Of a stretch of 64,000 nucleotides of DNA, positions 50,001 through 57,514 are shown in pieces. The stretch comes from Aulostomus chinensis (Eukaryota > Chordata > Actinopteri > Syngnathiformes > Aulostomidae), in assembly GCA_037954235.1 (NCBI GenBank), contig JBBMOA010000019.1:12409305-12473304 (forward strand), given 5' to 3'. Under the pieces are notes generated by a model. The model was not told the DNA's origin. It made no database searches and saw only the letters and a program-made list of their open reading frames with translations. Numbering within the stretch: the stretch's first letter is position 1; every line of letters begins with the position of its first letter. The translations under genes were made by a program, and so were the position numbers.

Positions 50001-51192
50001 AGGTCAGTCGTACACCTCAAAACTGGAACTCACACATCAGCTATATTTTAAAGTAGCACATCGGGAAGACTTGAGAATTGAAAAAACGGTTAAAAAAATG
50101 TGTTGGGGTTTTTTGGGTTTTTTTTTGCTCCTTAGGTGTTTTGTGCGATTTTTCTGTGCTTATTGGGAGATGGAAACATTGTGAAATTGAGACGTAACCA
50201 TTTTTTTTAACAGATAAAAAGATCTTCTGTTGGCGTAAATGTGGAACAGCTAATTGAGAACACATCACGACTCTGAGGCAAAAATGTTGGAATTGTCTAT
50301 AAAATGTATCTTACATTGGCTTTGTTTGGTTCTCTAATATGAATACAGATGTTGCTGGACTTTGGCGAATGAACTCCTAAAATTTGAACATGATGTTCTT
50401 ATGTATAAATGTATATTTTCCTTTGCAGATTTCTGAAAATACGTAAAAAATGTGTGTTGTATTTGAATGAAATCCTGACTAGTATCGTGAGAACAGGGAT
50501 TAGTGCCTTTTCCTGTGCTGTTAGCAAGCTTTTAGCTCCTCTGTGGTGTTTTCTCACCTGATACGACCTTTGCACTGCTGATAGTTTGACTTGCCAGCAC
50601 AGGAAAAGCACTGATGCAACTTAGGACATCTCGTCGTATCGGCGAGTGAACAAGCACAGGAACTAAACTGAATGCAGCCGTCATTAATCTTGTTATTATA
50701 TTCTTATTCTGCCTGCTAATCCTGTGTTGACGAATTCAAATGTCTGCTGTGATAAGAGTCTTTCGACTTCTCAAGTCCTGAGGTGACCTTGTTGTGTGTT
50801 TAGGGTTTCTGCAGGACCAGGATAAGGATCAGGATCAGGACCAGGACCAAGATCAGGGTACCGACCTCAGACAACAGGAGGCCCAGCAGCAGACAGAGGA
50901 TCCGCTCAGTGATATACTGACCTCTGAACCCCCGAGGTACGCCCCTCAGTGTCAGTGGGCCGCCCTTTCAGATCTGGACCCTGACACCTTGAGCTTTCCA
51001 GGGGGGGCACCCATACAGCTCCACACTGTGCCCCCCAGCATCTTGCCAAGGATACCCCACTTCTACATCTGCACCAGATGTGGAAAGGTGTTCTGGGAAG
51101 GGTCCCACTTTGGCCGCGTGCTGTCCTTGTTTCAGGAGGTCTTAAACATAAGCGACGGTGATGAGGCCGGATGCTCCACTTCTTCACAGTAG
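13033..51192 (+). CDS. exd3: exd3: mut-7/Nibbler-like 3'-5' exonuclease, complete
   Basis: EXD3 is the vertebrate relative of C. elegans MUT-7 and Drosophila Nibbler, DEDDy 3'-5' exonucleases that act in small-RNA pathways (transposon silencing, miRNA/piRNA 3' trimming). Twenty coding exons join in phase to 2,694 nt, 897 aa (human 876). Layout: helical N-terminal region (about 10-390), DEDDy exonuclease fold (about 375-590), Lys-rich linker (about 590-640), Mut7-C domain (about 648-880). Catalytic residues are all present: D400 and E402 (VDMEW), D465 (GYGMSGD), Y555 and D559 (YAVAD). The zinc-type pairs C745-x2-C748 and C858-x2-C861 are intact. The ATG is supported by an in-frame TGA 33 nt upstream in the same exon. 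Oddities: a GC-AG intron after exon 4, a 26,127-bp intron after exon 18, and a DQ repeat in exon 20. Role in fish is inferred from family. Confidence 0.97.
13061..16411 (+). other. exd3: exd3 intron after coding exon 1
   Basis: 3,351 bases. Contains a (GA)n tract (15520-15540) and a 44-bp tandem duplication (15997-16082). One CGTGGGAA-like octamer, TGTGGGAA, is at 16219-16226. No exon recognised. Confidence 0.85.
16412..16476 (+). CDS. exd3: exd3 coding exon 2
   Basis: Residues 10-31, GLDPSVLRDQLLELWLRKDL. Acceptor TTCCCCCAG, donor ACG|GTGAGA. Confidence 0.93.
16477..17563 (+). other. exd3: exd3 intron after coding exon 2
   Basis: 1,087 bases, GT-AG. No repeat or exon recognised. Confidence 0.85.
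17564..17725 (+). CDS. exd3: exd3 coding exon 3
   Basis: Residues 32-85, including GFSKLDDPLEGFLTILESC, matching human GFAALDDPLAGLLDMLESC. Acceptor CCACACAG, donor GAG|GTAGAT. Confidence 0.95.
18110..18295 (+). CDS. exd3: exd3 coding exon 4 (ends at a GC donor)
   Basis: Residues 86-147, VTLSSHPEQQALALQHRALS to LQDLNCYKE. Acceptor GTTGCCAG. The in-frame donor is GAG|GCGAGT; using the nearby GT four bases later would shift the frame. Confidence 0.9.
18296..18390 (+). other. exd3: exd3 GC-AG intron
   Basis: 95-base intron starting GCGAGT and ending TTTTTCACAG. The GC site is the only one that keeps KE|AAVLSIKL in frame, paralleling human REAATLGATLKL. GC donors are a known minor class (about 1% of vertebrate introns). 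Confidence 0.85.
18391..18444 (+). CDS. exd3: exd3 coding exon 5
   Basis: Residues 148-165, AAVLSIKLKIQKELDMEE. Acceptor TTTTTCACAG, donor GAG|GTGAGG. Confidence 0.93.
18527..18666 (+). CDS. exd3: exd3 coding exon 6
   Basis: Residues 166-212 (split Arg). MCIPLIWQDKL and LLDSWCHPSFNVEEI match human IPLLLQDK and MDSWCQPGFDIKDV. Acceptor CCTCTGCAG, donor AG|GTTCGG. Confidence 0.95.
18753..18859 (+). CDS. exd3: exd3 coding exon 7
   Basis: Completes Arg212 to one base of Gly248, RFPHLTLSRHHLSQIQPKLL and on. Acceptor ATTTCACAG, donor CAAG|GTGGGA. Confidence 0.93.
18934..19007 (+). CDS. exd3: exd3 coding exon 8
   Basis: Gly248 to Glu272, LCPNAVRKRRQDSLRFLMHK, matching human LCPNAAIQQRLAALRHLCHK. 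Acceptor TTTGACTCAG, donor GAG|GTAAGC. Confidence 0.95.
19008..19610 (+). other. exd3: exd3 intron after coding exon 8
   Basis: 603 bases, T-rich, nothing recognised. Confidence 0.85.
19611..19649 (+). CDS. exd3: exd3 coding exon 9
   Basis: Short 39-nt exon, residues 273-285 KGMTEENWSDHVQ (human SLSQENWTDHVQ). Acceptor TTTCTTTTAG, donor CAG|GTAAAT. Confidence 0.95.
19747..19913 (+). CDS. exd3: exd3 coding exon 10
   Basis: Residues 286-341 (split Gln). YVVADDIELQIQLVELLVKY, then KASQWSLRYSIP. Acceptor AATTTGTAG, donor CA|GTGAGT. Confidence 0.94.
19914..20954 (+). other. exd3: exd3 intron after coding exon 10
   Basis: 1,041 bases. Includes a 43-codon open stretch after a TTTAG at 20741 that I do not accept as an exon (see rejected items). 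Confidence 0.8.
20955..21108 (+). CDS. exd3: exd3 coding exon 11
   Basis: Residues 341-392, including KFYQVPLTKDRVHLVDTPEA just before the exonuclease core. Acceptor TCTGCCCAG, donor AAG|GTAAAG. Confidence 0.95.
21198..21396 (+). CDS. exd3: exd3 coding exon 12 (Exo motif I)
   Basis: Residues 393-459 (split Gly). Contains the metal-binding D400-x-E402 in GVVGVDMEWQPSF. Acceptor CTTTCCTAG, donor CTGG|GTAAGC. Confidence 0.96.
21486..21595 (+). CDS. exd3: exd3 coding exon 13 (Exo motif II)
   Basis: Residues 459-495, GYGMSGDVKCL carrying D465. Acceptor CTCATTCAG, donor AAG|GTGATC. Confidence 0.95.
21732..21915 (+). CDS. exd3: exd3 coding exon 14
   Basis: Residues 496-557, ERGLSLLVQQVLGRPLDKAE and NWQKRPL, ending at Y555. 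Acceptor CTGTTCAG, donor CAG|GTATGT. Confidence 0.96.
22054..22217 (+). CDS. exd3: exd3 coding exon 15 (Exo motif III and linker)
   Basis: Residues 557-611. Motif III YAVADAYCLLDVY spans the junction with exon 14 (Y555, D559). The end is Lys-rich (KQKGKQAKKASSK). Acceptor TTCCTCTAG, donor GAG|GTGAGG. Confidence 0.96.
22218..23196 (+). other. exd3: exd3 intron after coding exon 15
   Basis: 979 bases. Around 23141-23172 the sequence AAATCCCCCTGTGGGGATCA then a TTAAGTAT-like end resembles the 3' tail of teleost non-LTR retroelements/SINEs. Confidence 0.75.
23141..23172 (+). mobile_element. probable retroelement 3'-tail fragment
   Basis: Short motif CCCCCTGTGGGGATCAGTTA followed by AGTAT, typical of tails ending GGGATCAATAAAGTAT in fish genomes. 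Only the tail is present; family not assigned. Confidence 0.35.
23197..23415 (+). CDS. exd3: exd3 coding exon 16 (start of Mut7-C)
   Basis: Residues 612-684. RVVCDNMLQGLGRYLRCLGV matches human RVVCDNMLQGLARSLRCLGV, the start of the Mut7-C RNase-type domain. Acceptor CATTTAG, donor AAG|GTCAGT. Confidence 0.96.
23539..23592 (+). CDS. exd3: exd3 coding exon 17
   Basis: 54 nt, residues 685-702 LAQAEGRVILTCGQPYQT (human RQEGRIILTSGQPFH). Acceptor TGTGTCAG, donor ACT|GTAAGT. Confidence 0.95.
23677..23808 (+). CDS. exd3: exd3 coding exon 18 (first zinc Cys)
   Basis: Residues 703-746, GEGRCLLLNC, VLRHFNVQAT, DIFSRCQ. Ends one residue after C745; its partner C748 is in the next exon 26 kb away. Acceptor CCTGATAG, donor CAG|GTAGGG. 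Confidence 0.96.
25529..25607 (+). repeat. compound (GTTT)n(GT)n with GC-alternating end
   Basis: About six GTTT units, then GT repeats, then GCGCGTGCGCGCACACGC. Alternating purine-pyrimidine of this kind can adopt Z-DNA. Confidence 0.95.
26753..26817 (+). repeat. (GT)n microsatellite
   Basis: About 32 uninterrupted GT units. Confidence 0.97.
28480..28590 (+). repeat. (TC)n then (CA)n compound microsatellite
   Basis: TC units at 28480-28502, a GCGCGC bridge, then CA units to 28590 with one ATACG interruption. Confidence 0.95.
28960..29345 (+). repeat. purine-rich G/A tract with G-runs
   Basis: GGGATGGGAGAGATGGGGTT, then a run of G with TAGGG. Four or more G-runs within 50 bases make a G-quadruplex possible. 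Low complexity. Confidence 0.7.
29819..29842 (+). repeat. (CA)n microsatellite
   Basis: About 12 CA units. Confidence 0.93.
29979..30060 (+). repeat. (TG)n microsatellite with GCGCGCG end
   Basis: About 28 TG units, then GCGCGCGTGTG and TGCGTGCGCG. Confidence 0.95.
31987..32027 (+). repeat. (TC)n microsatellite
   Basis: About 20 TC units with one TT interruption. Confidence 0.93.
32670..32710 (+). repeat. (TG)n microsatellite
   Basis: About 20 TG units. Confidence 0.95.
33093..33152 (+). repeat. (TG)n microsatellite
   Basis: About 30 TG units. Confidence 0.95.
35616..35638 (+). repeat. (CA)n microsatellite
   Basis: About 11 CA units. Confidence 0.9.
37103..37191 (+). repeat. (CA)n microsatellite
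   Basis: About 43 CA units with one AACAC slip near the start. Confidence 0.95.
37795..37818. promoter_or_regulatory. tandem CACGTG E-boxes in a perfect inverted repeat
   Basis: TAGCACGTG and CACGTGCTA are exact reverse complements separated by CACGCC. The two CACGTG cores (37798-37803 and 37810-37815) have a 6-base spacer, the arrangement known from E1-E2 elements bound by CLOCK:BMAL1. Function inferred. Confidence 0.55.
38567..38601 (+). repeat. (CA)n microsatellite
   Basis: About 17 CA units. Confidence 0.93.
38725..38818 (+). repeat. compound (ATG)n(GTGA)n(GT)n microsatellite
   Basis: ATG units, then four to five GTGA units, then about 30 GT units. Confidence 0.93.
39123..39491 (+). 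mobile_element. full-length-looking teleost interspersed repeat
   Basis: Runs from CCATCCATTTTCTTCCACTT to CACCACCGTGCCGCC. It includes GGAGCCTATCCCAGC, TTCACCCTGGACAGGTCACC, CATTCACACTCACA, TTTGGACTGTGGGAGGAAGC, TGCCGCGAGGCAA. This is a very common repeat in fish genomes; I recognise it by these blocks but do not assign a family. No coding capacity. Confidence 0.75.
40735..40765 (+). repeat. 16-bp direct repeat
   Basis: GGTAAATATTTTCAT occurs twice in direct tandem. Confidence 0.9.
44077..44108 (-). mobile_element. possible SINE 3'-domain fragment
   Basis: CCATTTAGCAGATGCGTTTA resembles the reverse complement of the conserved 3' domain shared by several fish SINEs (TCTGCTAAATG). Only about 30 bases match, so this is weak. 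Confidence 0.25.
46981..47022 (+). repeat. (TG)n microsatellite
   Basis: GCGTGCGTGTGTGCG, then about 14 TG units. Confidence 0.93.
47305..47331 (+). repeat. (TG)n microsatellite
   Basis: About 13 TG units. Confidence 0.92.
47595..47778 (-). mobile_element. internally deleted inverted copy of the 39123-39491 repeat
   Basis: Starts GGCGGCACGGTGGTG (the reverse complement of the other copy's end). It keeps CTTGCGGCAGGAAGGTTCTA and CCTGTCCAGGGTGAACCCCG, and ends in a 23-base C run and GGATGGATGGATA. About half the length of the other copy, so the centre is deleted. Confidence 0.75.
49936..50002 (+). CDS. exd3: exd3 coding exon 19
   Basis: Residues 747-769 (split Gly), ACNSDQYVAVPREDMIKMLK, matching human ACNCDQYLKVSRDMMKQLM. 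Acceptor TTTCTTTTCAG, donor AAAG|GTCAGT. Confidence 0.95.
50804..51192 (+). CDS. exd3: exd3 coding exon 20 and stop
   Basis: Residues 769-897 plus TAG. Contains a (Asp-Gln)n run at 773-786, then CQWAALSDLDPDTL, then FYICTRCGKVFWEGSHFGRV with the second CxxC (C858, C861). Human has FYCCTGCGKVFWDGSHLGRV here. Acceptor GTGTGTTTAG. Confidence 0.97.
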
Positions 51193-51870
51193 CGTCGGAC
51201 ACAAAACACCAGTTTAACAGTTAGAGGAACCATCCAGGTACTCCTCTCCACTTACATTTGGGAGTTTCCTGATCAGTTTGTTAGAATAATAAAAAAGATT
51301 CCTAAGCTAGTCAGGGAGGTGACACCACCTAAAGCTCCGCCCCTCAAACAACCAGCACGCCACTAAATCATTTGGATGAAAAATTTAGTTGAAAACAATT
51401 TGTCAGCCGGCCCCCTGAGGTCTGGTCCGCCATACCAGAAATAAATGTAAAAATAAAGTGGATTTATTTTCTTTTATCATGCCAAAGTTCTGTGCAGATG
51501 TATGTATTTTCAATGGTTTCAAACGTTTAAATGATTTTTCCATTAAACCAAGGACGGGCGAGGCTGTCATTCCCTTGGGGGGGCACGTGTTCACTGTTCT
51601 GTTGGGGAACTTTTATGGGGGATTGGGCCGTGATGACATCATTTGGATTCTTAAGGTTTATCCAGTGAGTTTACACATCCATGTTGTCATTCCGGGCATT
51701 TGAAATGACTTTCTTTTTTACCGTCTCCGTTTAAGTGCTGTGTCATTCATGATAACTGGATGTAATTGCTCTGTTTTTCTTAAATCAGTTGTGTTGTAAT
51801 TTTTTGTCATTCGAGTCAAGTTATTTATCGTGGAAATGTTAATAAAAAAGATGTTTTCATTTAAAAACCT
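51193..51870 (+). other. exd3: exd3 3' UTR (inferred extent)
   Basis: AATAAA occurs at 51288, 51440 and 51841; the last is followed by a T/GT-rich stretch. An 81-codon frame at 51458-51703 has no recognised similarity and is not called. Confidence 0.55.
51841..51846 (+). terminator. exd3: candidate exd3 distal polyadenylation signal
   Basis: AATAAA followed by AAAGATGTTTTC. Earlier hexamers at 51288 and 51440 may give shorter transcripts. Confidence 0.5.
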
Positions 51871-52075
51871 GTGAGAAACTGTAATCACAACCCGTCTGCT
51901 GTTTTAATTTGTTTAATGTGTTTCAGAATTCACTCACCAGATGGTATTTGGACTCAGAGCCGACAGATCGATGAGATCATCTAAGCTGGGGTCTGTCAGG
52001 TGTAACAGTGATGGGGGGGGGGGGGGGGGTTCCTGGCCTCAGGCTGGAGAGCAGCCAGGTCACAGAGTAACCCAA

Positions 52076-52078
<3 letters not shown>

Positions 52079-52108
<30 letters not shown>

Positions 52109-52109
52109 T
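52079..52109 (+). repeat. (CA)n microsatellite
   Basis: About 15 CA units, 50 bp after a 16-base G run. Confidence 0.92.
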
Positions 52110-53546
52110 TAGCCTTCCTCTCCAGCCTCCTCCTCACTTCACAAATCCCACATTGGCTTTGAATTCTTGCCCGAGAAAAGTTTTACTATGAATTCTTACA
52201 TAAAATCCAAGAAGCTTTAACTGGTGACAGATGTGCACTTTATTTTATTGACCGCTTGAATCAAAAAAGCCACAGTCATTTCCAGAAGTGGGCCAAAGTC
52301 ATGGAAGTGAATGTGTTTAAAGGGAAATTACTTCCACTCCTTCCAAGTGTCCCAAATCTGTCCTCCAGCAATCTTTCTCTCCACCAGCAGTGGATGTGTG
52401 TGTGATTGACAGATCAGGATCTACATGCATGTCACCGAACACCACATTACTAATTGTATAACCTTAAGGGCACCACTAACTGTAGGCTTTTGGGGCTTTT
52501 GTTGCTCTAAGTAATGTTACACCATCTATAATAGAGTTATCTGTTGGGAAATTCAAAGTATTGTCACTCCTGAAGAATTGCTCAACAAAAGTGGGCGTCT
52601 GCGGCTTTTGAATGTGAAGTTCACTGTACATTGTTAGTGCCGGGGGGGTTTTGGTACTCTGGATTTGAACCTGTTGCTCCCACATGGGAAAGTCTCCGAC
52701 TAGAAACTGTCCTGGACAAAGGAGATCATGTGGATTAGTCTCAGTCAGGACTTATGAGGAGCATCCTGTGGTGACGACGATGAAGATGATGTGACTTTAT
52801 GCTCTCAACTGTGTCATTAGGAGTTGAACCTGATGCTACTATCAATGGCTAACTAACCCTTTAAGGTCGAGGAGACTGGAGTTGAGGCTCTTTTTGGTCT
52901 GACGACCAGCTACATGATTTACTTTGTCAGTCAGGAGGAGTACGAGAAAACAATGATGTCAATTTTCACCAAACTTGGGGGGGAGGGGCGCAGCATGGGC
53001 TTAGGAAGAGACCTGATTTTTTTGGGGGGGGGGGGTTCCATTTCACAAAGTGAATAAAATGTTTTTTTGTGTGTTTTTGTTTTTTTTGTTCACATTTGTT
53101 TTGGCTGAGTTTTCTGCCAAGTTACCTGGGGTGTGTATTTTAATTTCTCCACAACACCGACTACCACTTTTTTGAACTCAGTGTTTATATGTGTGGGTTT
53201 TTTTTTTAGTTTTCTACAAAATGTGAAGAGTATAAGTGTATTTATACAGAGCCAACATCGACACAATATCTGCTGTAGGCCAAATCCAATCTAAAATATC
53301 AGCGTATGGAATATCTACCAAAACACACACACACACAAACATGAACATGGTACTTTATCATGACTGTAGAAAGTGGGATTAGAAAAACAGTGAAAACAAT
53401 TTCTAATAAATACAGTATTTCAACTGCTGATTTAAGGTTTAAATCAACGGAAATGATCGAGTTTGATTTGAAATTCAGTTCGATTTTCAGATGTGAAGAG
53501 TTGATCAGTGTGACTAGAGTGACGAGCAGAGGAGGGTCCTTACTGG

Positions 53547-53586
53547 AAGAGAGAGAGAGAGGGAGAGAGAGAGAGAGAGAGAGAGC
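53547..53586 (+). repeat. (GA)n microsatellite
   Basis: About 19 GA units with one GGG interruption. Confidence 0.93.
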
Positions 53587-55228
53587 ACCCTCTTGTCTGG
53601 AGGCTGTGAAACAGAACACAAATCTGTCAGGAAACTGATGGTGAGTAAAGTTCCTACTGTTTTCCTTGTGTGTATCATGACCTATTTTCTCCAACACATC
53701 CTGGAATACATCAAAAATATCCTGGCACTTAGCCATGCGCCCAGACCGAATAATAATCTATAAACTCATCTAAAGTCGTGTAATTACTCTGAATGACGTT
53801 GACACCCTCGCTGCCCATTAACAAGCCCCTCTGTGTCTGCCTCGTCCCGTCCTTGTCCGGGTGGTCGCAGCCCTGCCTCTCTCTCTGCAGAGCTGCAGAG
53901 CAGAGCGCGATCTTTCTGCAGCAGCACCATGTTATTTGATCCTTGCTCTTTCTTTGCTGGGAAGAAAAGCTCGCCTCTTTCCCACGCTCCGAGGACACGT
54001 GGTGCCCGGGATGAATTGAACGCACAGGCCCCTCCCCCTCCGGTAAAACGTCACATCTCCCTCTCGCTTTCTCTCTCCCTCTCTCTCTCTCATACACGCT
54101 GTAGTTCAGCAGCCTCTCTAACAGGAATGTAGCCAAAGCGTCATGACAGAAATAATAATAATAAAAAAGAACTACCGACATTTTTACATGACAGTTTTAA
54201 ATGTGTGTTTCCTCCTGTGTCCGCCTTGTGAGTTTTCCTGTCTGGACTCTCCTCTTTCTCTGCGCTCACATTTCCGAGGCTCCTCCCGTCTTGTACGGCC
54301 CCAGCTGCCCCGAGTCTCGGCGCCAAACCTCGGCCCTGCGCACCGAGCTATCCCGGTCGGTCCAAGGAAGCTCCCCCGCCACTCCCCACCTCCCCCCTCC
54401 AACCCCCAACCCTGCTGCTGCGCTGGCTTCACGTTAGTTAACACAATCGTAGAACAGAGATCTGATTCTAACAAAGATGTGTGTTTCCCTCTGTTCCTAA
54501 GTCATATTTAACCCTCGGATTCCCTAAAGATAGCGGTATTTTTTTGAAGGACCAATACCTGCCCGTACGATATTATCATACATGCTTACTTGTGATGATA
54601 TCTTAATATCTAACTAATGCTTTCTAGAGCAGTTAAAACCCATAAACAATATATTTATCACACTGTGTCCTCATCAACTGCTGTTTATGACGAAGAAAGC
54701 ATGAGAGCTGTTCATCAGATGGACCGATGCCATCGTCCCTATCACACCTCATGTGTTGATCGAATCACCTTATAGAGAAACAAACAAAAAAACACATCTG
54801 AAATCCCACCTTTTGAAAATACATCTATTTCCTTTCCTCCCTCTTTTGATTATTTGAACTCCCAACATGGAATCTGTCCTCTTCCTCTTTTCTCATTGAA
54901 TATTTCTGTAATGTGATAATAATCGGGCCCTTCTGAATCAAAGAGTAACTGATTTATTGTTTACAGAGCTGCAGAAACTAGTTTATCTGTATGATATCCA
55001 ACAGTCTCAATGATTTTCTCTGGTTTTGGCTGCTTCTCAGAAACATTTAGGGGGAGAAACTCATCCAGTAAGAGAAGTTTTTTAATCCTGCGGTCTGTGT
55101 AAATGTTTTCCAAGTGTCCAGACGTTCTGCAGCCAACGTTCTGATAGCGGACAGATGTTCCTGATTGTCCACAATGTGTTCTGTGCAATTCTCCATCCCA
55201 TGAGAAAACACACATGCACACGTGTATA

Positions 55229-55238
55229 CACACACACT

Positions 55239-55277
<39 letters not shown>
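55229..55277 (+). repeat. (CA)n(TA)n compound microsatellite
   Basis: About 16 CA units followed by eight TA units. Confidence 0.93.
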
Positions 55278-56109
55278 GTTGATCCTGAAAATACTATTGG
55301 ATTCTGAACTGTACATCAGGAGGTAAATCACGGACCATACTGGGACCGTTTTACACTACAAACCCCGGTGTACCCGCTCAGGTCAGTGCTGCGCTATAAG
55401 ATAAGAGCAACACACATCTGTGTCTGTCGTCTACATCAAAAGGTCTGAGTTAGGCATTCACTGCATTTCTCTGAATGAGTCAGAGCCGCAGTCTTTGTTT
55501 TGGAGCATTTGCAGCTGCGGATCAGAAGAACAAACAGGCAGCACCCACTCACCTGCAGATGCACCTCAAAGTGTTCAGATGAATCACCGTCGGACCCAGG
55601 AATTTTTTAGCCCATTGACCATTTATGTCTGAGTGAAGTTAGGAAGCGGGTTCAATACCTCACCACATTAAGTGTTTGTTTCAGACCGATGACAGTCACA
55701 TTAAGCTTGAACTCCCTGAGTAGTTGCTCAGTTAAACTGGGTTTTTAGATCAGCATGTGTGTGTATAACCACAGCAACATCTGTTCATGAACTGGAGAAA
55801 TGACGCGTGAACGATATGTAGGCATCAGGTTTCTTTAACCTTACTAAAGTAAACATTTCTAAGCTTCTGGCCAAAATTGAAACTCCACCTCAACAAAATA
55901 ACAAACCAGCTTTTAAAATCCATGATCGATGAAGCCTGATTCAGCCTTGAAGTTAAAACACTAACGAACTTTGCCACAGAGATCATGACCTCTGACAAAC
56001 AAGCAGCCTTTAGCAAAGTTGCATAAAACCATCAGGAAGTTTCTTTACAAGCGTCATACACAGCATGTTGAAGTAGACATCCCGTCGCCATGGTCACCGC
56101 CAGTAGATG

Positions 56110-56990
56110 ACCTGGACGGGCATGAAGTTCTTAAAAGGTTCCAAGGATGTTCTGAGATTATTTAAGGGTACGTTCAAAGGATGTTCCCTCTTGGTTGCCA
56201 TGAAAGTTCCTAGAAAGTGCAAGTGTTCCAGGAAGGTGACGCAAGAACATAACTAGAACCACAGACAACAATGTTGTTGTTTGACCCCCAAAATCTTCCT
56301 GTTATTTCACTTTAGGTTCTACAAATGTACTGGGAAGAGTGTGGAGAACTGGAGGGAACATCTTAATACAATCCTCAAAATGTCCATAGAACACCCTGAA
56401 TGTTCTCCAAACGTCTGCCAAATAAAGTTAGAGATGTTCTCAGAATGTGCAACTATAGCCGGGGAAGTTTTCCTCCTAAAAAGTCCTAAAGGGAAACTTT
56501 TTGTTACATTTTTTTTTTTAAATTAAGAAAAATATGACTTACAGAGTCAAAATTAGGAGACAGAAAGTAATATTATACATAAGTTCAATTGTGAGAAAAA
56601 AAATTAGAAAATACAAAGTCTAAATTATGTAGACCGATGGACCTCAGCCCCGGTGTGAATGCACACAATCATTTCTTCATCATTTTGTCTCACAGGTTTG
56701 ACTTTCTTCTCGCTACATTTTGACTTTTTATTGCCATCATTTCAATAGAAAGATATAAATATAACGTCATTTAGGGAACTTTAGGATAGGATAAACTTTA
56801 TTGTCCCATACGGGAAATTTGTTGTTGACAGTAGTGCATGATATGCTACAACATAACACTTAACAGATGCACTACAACTTTGAGCTGCAGGAGTTTGTTG
56901 ACCAGATTATGATGGTCTAAGAACATCCTAAAATGTTCTATAAAGGTTCAGGTTACTGTTGGAGAACTTATTCCAGGTCCCCTATACGTC
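56110..56990. repeat. degenerate cluster of AGAAC/GTTCT units
   Basis: GGATGTTCTGAGAT, GGATGTTCCC, GAACACCCTGAATGTTCTCC, GATGTTCTCAGAATG and others recur. AGAACAT-CCTAAA-ATGTTCT (56920-56939) is a perfect 7-bp inverted repeat. Probably a decayed tandem or interspersed repeat. Confidence 0.45.
56783..56825 (+). mobile_element. probable retroelement tail fragment
   Basis: ACTTTATTGTCCCATACGGG followed by AAATTTGTTGTTGAC, a motif widespread at ends of fish non-LTR elements. No coding part present. Confidence 0.4.
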
Positions 56991-57242
56991 TGTAGGCTGT
57001 GATTTAGTAACTCCACGGATTTAAAACTGTGGTTTACCTGTTAAAATAAAGTTTGTCCACGGGGTTACACACATGCCTTCATCCAAATGCTCCCCCTGCA
57101 CCTGCATCAGCAATAAATTAAATGTGTTCTAATCAGAGTGCGGAAATCCGCTCGTAACCTATTAGTTGTCGTCTAAAGTTGCTGTCTCGACTCTCAGCAC
57201 ACCGATACAGCCGCAAATGTGCGCCAAATGTAGCGTTCCGAG

Positions 57243-57250
57243 TGTGGGAA
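57243..57250 (+). promoter_or_regulatory. nrarp: candidate CSL/RBPJ site
   Basis: TGTGGGAA fits the CSL consensus YGTGRGAA. It is about 1.3 kb upstream of the inferred nrarp start of transcription. Confidence 0.45.
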
Positions 57251-57444
57251 AAAAAAGAGGACGTGTTTGAACGAGCGGTTAGAAGTGTTACACAGATGAA
57301 ATATGAGGGCGCCAAACGGAGCAAACGGTCCGAGGGAGGCTGCAGTCACCTCCGGTGCGGTTTCCACCAGTTTCTATCTATCCGTCCATCTCTGTCACCT
57401 TCACACGCATTCTTTCTGTCTAACTGTATTTCAGTCTATCAATA

Positions 57445-57445
<1 letters not shown>

Positions 57446-57497
<52 letters not shown>
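57446..57497 (+). repeat. (CA)n microsatellite
   Basis: About 26 CA units, immediately beside the CSL-type site at 57507. Confidence 0.95.
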
Positions 57498-57499
<2 letters not shown>

Positions 57500-57506
57500 C
57501 GCCTAG

Positions 57507-57514
57507 TTCCCACG
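57507..57514 (-). promoter_or_regulatory. nrarp: candidate CSL/RBPJ site
   Basis: TTCCCACG on the plus strand is CGTGGGAA on the minus strand, an exact high-affinity CSL octamer. It is inverted relative to the 57243 site. Confidence 0.5.

Noticed and set aside
51458..51703. 81-codon frame after exd3
   Set aside because: No recognised similarity, lies in the 3' UTR between poly(A) hexamers, no splice or Kozak support.
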